Source: Spirochaetota bacterium
GTDB taxonomy: Bacteria > Spirochaetota > UBA4802 > JAFGDQ01
Assembly: GCA_016934735.1 (NCBI GenBank)
Contig: JAFGSG010000013.1
Span: 1 to 36,650, forward strand
Length of the DNA stretch: 36,650 bases
Reading direction: 5' to 3'
Shown: in pieces, positions 24,361 to 32,250 of the stretch
Position numbering within the stretch: position 1 is the first letter of the stretch
Layout: each line of letters opens with the position of its first letter
Notes under the pieces: model-generated
What the model was told of the DNA's origin: nothing
Database searches by the model: none
The model's input: only the letters and a program-made list of their open reading frames with translations
Position numbers and translations under genes: made by a program

Positions 24361-25464
24361 ATGAAAAAGATCACGAAGTATATAACAAAAGAACAGCTTT
24401 ATCCATTCTTAACAGGATTTATTTTTTTTACATTTATATTAATGCTTCAGCATTTTTTTTCGTTAGCTGATTTATTGATAAATAAGGATGTGAATGTCTT
24501 TCTTGTTTTAAAGCTATTTTTGATACTGCTTCCCATCACAATGTCTTTGACAATACCGATGTCTCTTTTGTTCTCTTCAATAATGGCTCTTGCCAGGCTT
24601 TCGGGTGATTCTGAAGTAACCGCGCTGAGGGCATCGGGCGTTTCCATTTATCGGATCATAAAACCTATCATTATGTCAGGCATAATGATCTTTGTATTGA
24701 TGTTAATATTTACTGAAACAGTGCTTGTTTATTGTAACAAAAATTATAATAAAATTTTTGTTACAATAATGAAAAGCAGCCCGACTGCAATGCTTGAAGA
24801 CGGAATTTTTATCAGCATTGGAGATAAAACCATATGGGTGGAAAAAATCAATAAAAAAAACGGCCGGTTAAATAATATAATGATTTATAATAAAAATAAT
24901 AATATCGGATGGGATATTATCAAGGCCAAGTACGGGAATTTGAAACAAAATGAAGACGGCAGTAAAACGCTGAAACTTAATTCCGGTAAATTATTTTCGA
25001 GTGATCTTACTGTGAATTCCTTTTCAGTCATTGATTTCAGCAACGGAAACCTTGAGCTATTACTTTCTGAGAGTAAAATTGAATATAATGTTGCAGATAG
25101 GACGAATCCTTCAGAAATGAACAGCATAGAATTATACCGGATGTTGAAATCCTCTAAAGTGAATAAAAATGAAAGGAAAGTTGCGTTATTCTGGGTAGAA
25201 TTGTTTAAAAAAATTTCAATACCTTTCAGTTGCCTTGTGTTTGTATTCATCGGCGCTCCGGTCGGAATATCATATAGAAGAAGCGCAAGAGGCATTGGAT
25301 TCGGTATAAGTATTATTATATTTTTTGTTTATTATATATTTTCAATGCTAGGACAGTCATTGGCGATAAAAGGAGCAGTAAGTCCTTTTTTAGGTGTCTG
25401 GTATCCGAATTTTATTCTTCTGATAGCAGGAATAATATTAATTTTCTTTAAAGAAAAAGCATGA
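24361..25464 (+). CDS. LptF/LptG family permease
   Basis: This 367-aa inner-membrane permease of the YjgP/YjgQ family is one half of the ABC exporter that lifts lipopolysaccharide out of the inner membrane with LptB and LptC. Three N-terminal helices (about 15-35, 50-80, 100-125) enclose the family motif SGDSEVTALRASGVS. A periplasmic beta-jellyroll domain (about 130-270) follows, then three C-terminal helices (from about 280). SIPFSCLVFVFIGAPVGISYRR is the conserved block before the fifth helix. It cannot be assigned to LptF or LptG from this alone, and no second copy is adjacent. It implies an LPS-bearing or similar diderm envelope. The start codon has no strong ribosome site. Confidence 0.9.
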   Translation: MKKITKYITKEQLYPFLTGFIFFTFILMLQHFFSLADLLINKDVNVFLVLKLFLILLPITMSLTIPMSLLFSSIMALARLSGDSEVTALRASGVSIYRIIKPIIMSGIMIFVLMLIFTETVLVYCNKNYNKIFVTIMKSSPTAMLEDGIFISIGDKTIWVEKINKKNGRLNNIMIYNKNNNIGWDIIKAKYGNLKQNEDGSKTLKLNSGKLFSSDLTVNSFSVIDFSNGNLELLLSESKIEYNVADRTNPSEMNSIELYRMLKSSKVNKNERKVALFWVELFKKISIPFSCLVFVFIGAPVGISYRRSARGIGFGISIIIFFVYYIFSMLGQSLAIKGAVSPFLGVWYPNFILLIAGIILIFFKEKA

Positions 25465-25831
25465 TGTAGTTATTATTCTCCGGTGCAGGAAATTTTTATA
25501 TTTTTTTAAACTGCGTCCAGAAATTTTTTTAAAAGCAATTTATAAGTATTCAGGATATGTCCTGAGATCGTTAATCTGCAAAAGCGGATTTTAGAACATA
25601 CTATAAGTATTGATATATATTAGACTTGTTGCGAAACTAAGATTTTTTAAGAATAATTCTCCCCGCCACAGGCGGGGGAGGATTATTTTGTAACCGCTTT
25701 TACATAAAATTGAGTTATACAACAACTCTATTTAATGGAAAAGAAAAGTAACACTGTTAAAAAGAACTTGAAAAATATATTGAACTATATTTATTTGTGA
25801 AACTGCGATTAATAGAAAATGGGATATTTTA
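25465..25831. other. Intergenic stretch with bidirectional terminator
   Basis: These 367 bp hold a strong hairpin (25652-25689), described separately. The rest is AT-rich with no reading frame worth reporting. The promoter for the 25832 gene should lie after the hairpin, but no clean hexamer pair is visible. Confidence 0.5.
25652..25689 (+). terminator. Terminator after the LptF/G gene
   Basis: CCCCGCC (25661-25667) pairs with GGCGGGG (25671-25677) around ACA. The stem extends outward through CT/AG and AATAAT (25652-25657) / ATTATT (25682-25687), followed by TT. It could work in both directions. Its CTCCCCG core resembles the HU terminator. Confidence 0.65.
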
Positions 25832-26731
25832 ATGGAAAGCGTTTATATTTGGTATTTAACAGATAATGATACGGGACTGGAAATTTCAAACAGAATTAAG
25901 AATATTGGCCTCAATGTTAAATTAATAAATACTAAAACGCTTAAAGGTGTCCTTGAGAAGGAAATAATAGCTGAATCCTGTATTAATATTTTAATTTTTG
26001 ATTTTGAGAATCTTGACTTTTCCGAAATTCTATCTATCATAAGGAATGATCAAAGACTCCAAAATTATCAAAAATTCATTATTTTAAACAAAACTAAAAT
26101 TAAAGAAGCTTTAAATACAACGGTTAGCTACATGCATATGGAATTTTTATCAAGGCCTCTTAATAAAAGAGAATTTATTCTTCTTCTTGAAAAATCCGTT
26201 ATTGTCGAAAGATACAGGGAGGTTATGAAATATATTTCCAAGGAAGCTGAAGCAAGAATCGGGACATATGAAAATCTGATGGATATCAACAGAAGAGAAT
26301 TATTTGTAACGGATGAAGAAAAAGAAGATTTTAAAAATATTCTTAATTACGAAAAAAATTTATTAAAAAAACAGAATGATTTGAACAGTGCCATTAAAGA
26401 ATATACTTTATTAAGACAGAAAGAAATATTTCATAATAAAAACAGAATTAAAGCGGAGGAATTGCTGGGGGAATTACGGCGCCAGGAGTTGTTGGATGCC
26501 AACATGGTTATAAAAGCCCAGGAGAATGTAATTGACTTTTCATCAAACAAGCTTATTGAAGCTAACCAAATTATTAATGCTAAGGATACAGTTGAAGAGA
26601 TGGGCAGGCAGGAAGCTGTTAAATTACATAAAGAGATAAATAAGTTGCTCAATCAGAATGAAAAACAAACTGCTGAAATAACCGATTTAAGAAAAAAACT
26701 GGCAGCTTCTAAAGCTGATAAATCAAACTAA
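25832..26731 (+). CDS. Receiver-like domain protein with C-terminal coiled coil
   Basis: The 299-aa protein starts with a roughly 125-residue alpha/beta domain that looks like a degenerate response-regulator receiver. It has a YIWYLTDND strand with acidic residues, D57 in ILIFDFENLD at the phosphorylation position, and R108-P109 (LSRPLNKREFILLLEKS) in place of the conserved Lys-Pro. The second half (about 135-299) is highly charged and helical, rich in Glu, Lys, Gln and Asn, with heptad-like spacing. It should be a long coiled coil. Phosphorylation is doubtful because the Lys is replaced. It is likely a scaffold or regulatory adaptor. It is followed 18 bp later by a 90-aa gene on the same strand. 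A GGGA site precedes the ATG. Confidence 0.7.
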   Translation: MESVYIWYLTDNDTGLEISNRIKNIGLNVKLINTKTLKGVLEKEIIAESCINILIFDFENLDFSEILSIIRNDQRLQNYQKFIILNKTKIKEALNTTVSYMHMEFLSRPLNKREFILLLEKSVIVERYREVMKYISKEAEARIGTYENLMDINRRELFVTDEEKEDFKNILNYEKNLLKKQNDLNSAIKEYTLLRQKEIFHNKNRIKAEELLGELRRQELLDANMVIKAQENVIDFSSNKLIEANQIINAKDTVEEMGRQEAVKLHKEINKLLNQNEKQTAEITDLRKKLAASKADKSN

Positions 26732-26749
26732 GGAATACGTTTAATATTA

Positions 26750-27022
26750 ATGGAATGGGATAGTGTTTTACAGGATGTTGTTCAGGACGGTACAATCAGA
26801 GAACTGTATCTAAAAAAAATTCCTGTATTGATAACCTGCGATAATTGGAAAAAAGTTGAGCCGATAGGCTGGATAGACCATAAGACCAATCTGGCATATT
26901 ATAAGGGCGGAATAGTGAGGCTTAAAGGAAGAATGTATTTTGTTTCGGATAAAACGATCGACGCTCTGGCTGAATTTTTAAGTTTAAAGTTTAAAAGTAA
27001 AATAAATGTAATAATTGATTAA
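26750..27022 (+). CDS. Hypothetical 90-aa protein
   Basis: I do not recognise this family. It is a small, mostly beta protein: helical start (DSVLQDVVQDGTIRELYL), then strands PVLITCD, EPIGWID, LAYYKGGIVRLKG and MYFVSD, and a C-terminal helix (IDALAEFLSLKF). It has no signal peptide, membrane helix or metal motif. The layout could suit a small barrel or adaptor domain. It lies 18 bp after the receiver-like/coiled-coil gene, so the two are probably cotranscribed. It overlaps the convergent 27019-28917 gene by 4 bp. The ribosome site (AAGGA) is somewhat far upstream. Confidence 0.7.
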   Translation: MEWDSVLQDVVQDGTIRELYLKKIPVLITCDNWKKVEPIGWIDHKTNLAYYKGGIVRLKGRMYFVSDKTIDALAEFLSLKFKSKINVIID

Positions 27023-28917
27023 TCAAAGCCCGCATCTTCATCAAACAGATTTATAACCGCGTCATTTTCTTTTGCCATCTTAATGATTTTATCCATAAAT
27101 TTTCTGTCTATTACGGCATAATTAGCAGAAATTCTTTTTAATATGCTGCTTTTTATTTTACTGTGAGCAATTTTATCTATGAAAGAATGCTGATTTGCAT
27201 AAAGAATCGCAGCGTTGAATATTTTCAGCCTGATTGTCTGGCTTACCCATTCGGAAATCAGGAAGTTAAGGTTATCCGGTATTTCAGTCTTTAAGTATTT
27301 TTTCAAGACATAAAAAAACATATCATTTGTCATGCCTCTTTTAAGCGATGTTAAGATTGAATCTCTGCTGATTTGTGTATGTAAAATAACATCGTCAATT
27401 ACAATATCCGTATGTGTCAGAATATGAAATAATGCATCCGAAGGTATTTCTTTTTTAGGTGTAATCAGAGTGAAATTTGAATCCAGATAAATTTTCTTTA
27501 TATCTTTTTGATCTTTATCTGATGTTCCTTCTAAAAGATTTATATTTTTAATATGAAGTTTTTCAGCAATCCTTAATCCGATATCGGATAATTTAATACT
27601 ATTGCCGGCGATTTCGATAATACCGGAAATACACATAAATCTTATGCAGATTTGAAAATTTTTTTTAATTCTCTGTCTAATTTGATTAATATTGATGAAA
27701 TGACCGCCGGATAGCTGGGAAATAATTTTTACGAAATATACGGATTCGATAAACTTATAAATATTATTTGGATTTCTGTGTATCAAATCGATGATAAGGA
27801 TCAAATCGTTATATGCCGGCATTTCAAACGGTGATTCCAGCAGAGAATTGTCTTTTGTCAGATCGTGAAGCAGTTTGATAATATTTAAAAGCCATTCGAG
27901 TGGATTATCTAAATACCGTTCAATATTTTTAAAAGATATTATTACAGAATCATCTTTGATTATAATACAGCTTTGAATGTAAAGAAGATATAATGACAGC
28001 TGGGTAAGTTTTCCTGTTTCAAATTCGGTGCCGTCAATATCATATAATTTTATCATTGATTCATCAAGATGTTTAATATCGATCTTACGGAATTCTTTTT
28101 GCTTTGTTAAAAATAATCCGTAAGTGGAAACAATATCATAGGACTTTAAAAGATTTAGGAGTAAATAATACCTGTTATGAACATTAATAATTTTTTTTGA
28201 CGCATTTACTGTATCAGTTATAAATGCGATAAATATTTTTTTATTTAAGATTATAAATGTTTTACCTGATTCTATTAAATCATGATAGATGTGTATATAT
28301 CTGTTATGAATAAGGTCGGAAAGAATATTTTTGGCATTTTGCGCGCGGTGAGCGTGCACGAACTCGTCGAATTCTTCAAGGCCTATTATACCGCCGGCAT
28401 TATAAATATATTCTATATACTCTATTAATGATTTTTTCAGCCCCCGCGCTGCGGTTTTACATTTAGAGAAATCCTTTGATTCAATAATAGTATTAATATC
28501 TTTGAAGTAATTATAAATGAGGCTATTGTCTATGGGATTTAAAAAGCTGTGGATCTCAGGAATTAAATATATTTTATCTAATTTATTATTTATTTTTTGC
28601 CTGTTCTTTACAACCGATATCAATAAAATACGGGCCAGATGGTTCGTATATTTTTCAATTTTTTCTGTGTTCAAATTAGATCTTTTTTCAAGTTCTGAAA
28701 AAGTGATTCCGTTTTTTTCAGTATAGGCGGCATCCAATATTTTCATTTCATCCGGGCTGAGGCTGCCGATTACAAGAGCCATTCCCTGGTATGAAAGCAG
28801 GGATGCGGATATTACTTGCGGAATATTCTTTGTGGATGCTTTTATGTTAAGTATCTTAAGTATTTCCTCAAGATTCCGGACAGTCGTATTTTTTAATATA
28901 TCGGATAAATTTTTCAT
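27019..28917 (-). CDS. Helicase-associated (Helicase_C_3-type) domain protein
   Basis: This 632-aa protein resembles the non-helicase domain (Helicase_C_3) found beside XPB/Ssl2-type helicases. The C-terminal part (about 485-615) shows the family pattern: a strand LDSNFTLITPKKEIPSDALFHIL, then DDVILHTQISRDSILTSLKRGMT, YLKTEIPDNLNFLISEW, and the closing IKSSILKRISANYAVIDRKF. The N-terminal 480 residues are helical, with winged-helix-like segments (ITFSELEKRSNLNTEKIEKYTNH is one). No Walker motifs exist, so it is not itself a helicase. No XPB-like helicase gene lies in the window. It probably binds DNA or partners a helicase encoded elsewhere. It is divergent from lepB and convergent with the 90-aa gene. 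Confidence 0.7.
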   Translation of the reverse strand: MKNLSDILKNTTVRNLEEILKILNIKASTKNIPQVISASLLSYQGMALVIGSLSPDEMKILDAAYTEKNGITFSELEKRSNLNTEKIEKYTNHLARILLISVVKNRQKINNKLDKIYLIPEIHSFLNPIDNSLIYNYFKDINTIIESKDFSKCKTAARGLKKSLIEYIEYIYNAGGIIGLEEFDEFVHAHRAQNAKNILSDLIHNRYIHIYHDLIESGKTFIILNKKIFIAFITDTVNASKKIINVHNRYYLLLNLLKSYDIVSTYGLFLTKQKEFRKIDIKHLDESMIKLYDIDGTEFETGKLTQLSLYLLYIQSCIIIKDDSVIISFKNIERYLDNPLEWLLNIIKLLHDLTKDNSLLESPFEMPAYNDLILIIDLIHRNPNNIYKFIESVYFVKIISQLSGGHFININQIRQRIKKNFQICIRFMCISGIIEIAGNSIKLSDIGLRIAEKLHIKNINLLEGTSDKDQKDIKKIYLDSNFTLITPKKEIPSDALFHILTHTDIVIDDVILHTQISRDSILTSLKRGMTNDMFFYVLKKYLKTEIPDNLNFLISEWVSQTIRLKIFNAAILYANQHSFIDKIAHSKIKSSILKRISANYAVIDRKFMDKIIKMAKENDAVINLFDEDAGFD

Positions 28918-29094
28918 TATAAAAAAGTTGTGGACAGTATGAAAAGCGTATTTTATTTAATGTCAGTTTAATAAAATTGCAGTTATTTCTGCAATCAGTT
29001 TTATAAAATAAATAAGAAAATTATGTAACGTGATATTATGACTTTTCGTCCTTTCATCAGGAAGTTACAGGATTTCATCAGGAGTTAACGTATA

Positions 29095-30183
29095 ATGCTG
29101 CAATTTTTAAAGTTTGATAAAAACCGTGTAGAAGAAGCAGAGTTTTCGATAATAACCGGTGTAGAAAGCTTGAAATTTTTTACTAAGAGATTCGGGTATA
29201 TCGTATTTTTTCTGTATTCGACCATTTTTGTGGCTGCGATTGATCCTTTTGTTAATTCATCGATGGAAAAGTATGTCTTTTTTATTGGCGGATTTATTAC
29301 AAGTATTATAATTATCCGGGTTTGCAATCATGTTCTAAAATATATAAATTTTTCCGGTGGTAAACTTAGCCTTAAATCAAATCGAATTACCGTTCATGGT
29401 AACAAGGAGGAAATTGAAATCCTCTCTGATAATTTAATTAATATTGAAATAAATCCCCTCGGCAACATAGTCTTTCATGAAAAAAACAAAGCAACTGTTT
29501 TTCCGCTTATGCTTATAAGCGATGCTGACAAAGAGAAGTTAGTTAATTCTTTCAGCGATACTGCCGCAAACAGAACACATCTCATCAAAAAAGTTTATGA
29601 TTTTATTGATGCACTGCTTGTTGCTTTTATTCTCGCTATGCATATACGTGAATATATTATACAGGCATATTTCATTCCTTCCGGCTCAATGGAAGATACT
29701 CTCCTTATAGGTGATCATCTGCTGGTGGAAAAAATTACATACGGCCCCGTTATTCCGAAAATGATGGGAATGGAAAAGGAAATTCATTTGAAATTTTTAG
29801 GTATCAGGGATATTGAAAGAAATGATATTGTGATATTCAAACCGCCTGATGAGATAGAAAGAGATTTTATAAAGAGATGCATAGCTCTTCCGGGTGATGA
29901 CCTTCAGATAAAAAATAATGCTGTTTATGTTAACGATAAAAAACTCGATGAATCTTTTACTAAAGGATTCACGAATTACGACGGATTCGGCTTAAAAAGG
30001 ATTGATGGCATTGTGCCGGAAGGGATGATAGTAGTATTCGGAGATAACCGCGAGAACTCGTCGGATAGCAGGGCGTTCGGTTATCTTCCGATCGAAAGAG
30101 TAAAGGGAAAAGCGTTTATTCTTTACTGGAACACTCAGCATATTAAAAATTTGGATTTCTCCAGAATCGGATTGATAAGATAA
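29095..30183 (+). CDS. lepB: Signal peptidase I with N-terminal two-helix/beta domain
   Basis: This type I signal peptidase of 362 aa removes signal peptides from exported proteins. The catalytic Ser-Lys pair is S198 (IPSGSMEDTL) and K260 (DFIKRCIALPGD), and the late box GDNRENSSDSR is complete. The membrane anchor is at about 168-188. It has about 165 unusual residues in front: two membrane helices (about 33-50 and 60-82), then a roughly 75-residue beta-rich stretch (GKLSLKSNRITVHG, NLINIEINPLG, KATVFPLMLIS) resembling a bacterial PH-like domain. The ATG follows AGGAG. The next gene is a PBP 217 bp later, probably in a separate or loosely linked unit. Confidence 0.93.
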   Translation: MLQFLKFDKNRVEEAEFSIITGVESLKFFTKRFGYIVFFLYSTIFVAAIDPFVNSSMEKYVFFIGGFITSIIIIRVCNHVLKYINFSGGKLSLKSNRITVHGNKEEIEILSDNLINIEINPLGNIVFHEKNKATVFPLMLISDADKEKLVNSFSDTAANRTHLIKKVYDFIDALLVAFILAMHIREYIIQAYFIPSGSMEDTLLIGDHLLVEKITYGPVIPKMMGMEKEIHLKFLGIRDIERNDIVIFKPPDEIERDFIKRCIALPGDDLQIKNNAVYVNDKKLDESFTKGFTNYDGFGLKRIDGIVPEGMIVVFGDNRENSSDSRAFGYLPIERVKGKAFILYWNTQHIKNLDFSRIGLIR

Positions 30184-30217
30184 AGAACATTTTTTAACTT
30201 TTCTTCCACCTCCTGAA

Positions 30218-30231
30218 CCCTCTATAGAGGG
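30218..30231. repeat. 14-bp perfect palindrome in a C/G-run intergenic element
   Basis: CCCTCTATAGAGGG is self-complementary. It lies in a C-rich then G-rich stretch (about 30205-30282, with CTCCT ... AGGAG ends) similar in style to the element after lexA. It may act as a terminator for lepB or be a dispersed repeat. Confidence 0.45.
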
Positions 30232-30399
30232 ACCTTGTATAATTGTAATCCCGTTAAAGAGATTGAGGGGAGGGCTAGGAGTATAAACGCTTCCATAAAT
30301 TAATAATGCTGCCGTGAAGGGGGAAACCATACACTTTTTACTGGTAAAGAAGATTTGTTCACCGGAAATTAATCAGTCAATAACATTATAAATATCATA

Positions 30400-32250
30400 A
30401 TGAACCAAAAGGTTTTCAAAAGAAGAGTAATAGTAACAGGCATATTCATAATGGGTATAGCCTGTTTTTTTATTTATCGACTAGCAGATCTCCACTTTTC
30501 CGATAAAATATCCATCTCCCCAAAAGATACTTTTGAATCAAAACGCGGTTATATAAAGGACAAAAACGGCAATATCTTAGCCGTTAGTGTTGAAAAGAAT
30601 TCGCTTTTTGTTAACCCTAAAGAAATCAATAATCCGGCTGATCTATCAAAAAATCTTTCCCGGATAACCGGACTTTCGGAAAAATATATTCAAAGCAGGA
30701 TCAATAAAAACAGACGGTTTGTCTGGATCAAACGGAAAATCGAAGATAATGAATATGTAAGGATTAAAAATCTTAATCTGAAGGGAGTTCATTTTATTAA
30801 AGAATATCACCGTGTATATCCGCATGGGGAACTTGCGGCTAATATTGTTGGATTTACAGGAATAGATAATAATGGACTTGAAGGCATTGAATATAAATTC
30901 AATGATGTATTATTGCCGAGGGAAAAGCCGGGTTTTTTTGCAGGTGAGGGAAAAACCAGATTTAAAAGCAATATAATATTAACAATCGATAAATATATAC
31001 AGTATGTTTCCGAGAAAGAAATTAAACAGGCTGTCATAAACAGCAGTGCCGTACAGGGCGCCGCGCTTGTACTTGAAGTAAAAACAGGTAAAATACTTGC
31101 CTTTGCAAAATATCCGACTTTTGATCCGAATTATTACTATAAATATTCAAATGAAGACAGGGGAAATTATACAATCGTAAATTCATTTGAACCTGGTTCA
31201 ACATTGAAAATATTAGCCCTCGCTGCTGTTCTTGAGAAAAATTCTGCTGCTATACACAGGGAATATGAATGTCCGGGCAGTATGGTCATTGGAGATACGA
31301 CAATTAAATGCACAAAAGTGCATGGCAGAGTGAATATGACAGATATAATAAAATATTCATGTAATGTAGGAATGATGCAGGCTATAAAAGGAATTACTAA
31401 AGAGGATTTCCATGATATTTTAAAAAGATTCGGATTAGGCGAGGCAACTGATGTTGAACTGCCGGGCGAATCGGCAGGCATCCTGAGGCCTGTTAAAGAA
31501 TGGTCGGGGTTATCAAAATATTCCATTTCTATAGGACAGGAGGTATCAGTAACATCTGTGCAGATGGCAGCAGCGTTCGGGGCTATTGCTAATGGAGGTG
31601 TATATAATTTTCCGACAATTATTGAAAGAATCGAGCTCGGAGATGGAACCATTATGCAGAATTATTCCCTGCGTACAAAAGGAAAAATTATAAACAGCAA
31701 TAATGCGACTAAAATTATTCAAATGATGAGAACTGTTGTCGAAGGAGGTACGGGCGAGCTGGCTGATTTCGAATATTACAGCCCGGCAGGTAAAACCGGC
31801 ACAGGACAGAAATCCATTAAGGGCTTCTATTCTGCTGATAAACATACTTCATCTTTTATCGGCATAGCGCCTTTACGTAATCCCGATATCTGTGTGTTTG
31901 TGATAGTAGATGAACCGAAAAAATCAGTTTCAGGAGGCGAGGCAGCTGCACCGGCTTTTGCCCGTATTGCAAAAAAAACCCTGGTTTATCGTGGAGAGAG
32001 AGTGAGTAAGATCACGGCAACAGACCCGATAAATATCCGGGAGAAAGAAAGAAAATTTGATGGAGCTTCAATGCCTGATTTCAGCGGTCTTTCAATGGCA
32101 GAGTGTATTGAACTGCTAATAAAGATACAGAACAGACACAACGTTAAATATAATATTTCAGGCACCGGAAAAGTATATAAGCAGAATCCCGTTGCAGGTG
32201 CCAAATTAACCGGAAAAACGGAGATAACTCTTTATTTACGAGCATTATAA
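30400..32250 (+). CDS. Class B penicillin-binding protein (FtsI/PBP2 type) with PASTA domain
   Basis: This peptidoglycan transpeptidase of 616 aa has an N-terminal membrane anchor (about 9-28), a dimerisation domain that begins with the KRGYIKDKNGNILA block, and the transpeptidase domain. The active-site motifs are S267-x-x-K270 (EPGSTLKI), S320-C-N322 (YSCNVGM) and K465-T-G467 (PAGKTGTGQ). A C-terminal PASTA domain (about 556-616, starting MPDFSGLSMAECIELL) makes it like SpoVD/PBP2x-type FtsI, which work in septal wall synthesis. It lies outside the usual mra/mur cluster. Its stop overlaps the start of the DUF115 gene (TAATG), indicating translational coupling. It lacks a clear ribosome site of its own. 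Confidence 0.93.
   Translation: MNQKVFKRRVIVTGIFIMGIACFFIYRLADLHFSDKISISPKDTFESKRGYIKDKNGNILAVSVEKNSLFVNPKEINNPADLSKNLSRITGLSEKYIQSRINKNRRFVWIKRKIEDNEYVRIKNLNLKGVHFIKEYHRVYPHGELAANIVGFTGIDNNGLEGIEYKFNDVLLPREKPGFFAGEGKTRFKSNIILTIDKYIQYVSEKEIKQAVINSSAVQGAALVLEVKTGKILAFAKYPTFDPNYYYKYSNEDRGNYTIVNSFEPGSTLKILALAAVLEKNSAAIHREYECPGSMVIGDTTIKCTKVHGRVNMTDIIKYSCNVGMMQAIKGITKEDFHDILKRFGLGEATDVELPGESAGILRPVKEWSGLSKYSISIGQEVSVTSVQMAAAFGAIANGGVYNFPTIIERIELGDGTIMQNYSLRTKGKIINSNNATKIIQMMRTVVEGGTGELADFEYYSPAGKTGTGQKSIKGFYSADKHTSSFIGIAPLRNPDICVFVIVDEPKKSVSGGEAAAPAFARIAKKTLVYRGERVSKITATDPINIREKERKFDGASMPDFSGLSMAECIELLIKIQNRHNVKYNISGTGKVYKQNPVAGAKLTGKTEITLYLRAL

Noticed and set aside
31167-31652. 161-aa minus-strand frame inside the PBP gene
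   Set aside because: It lies antisense to the transpeptidase domain with its SxxK and SxN motifs; no independent signal.
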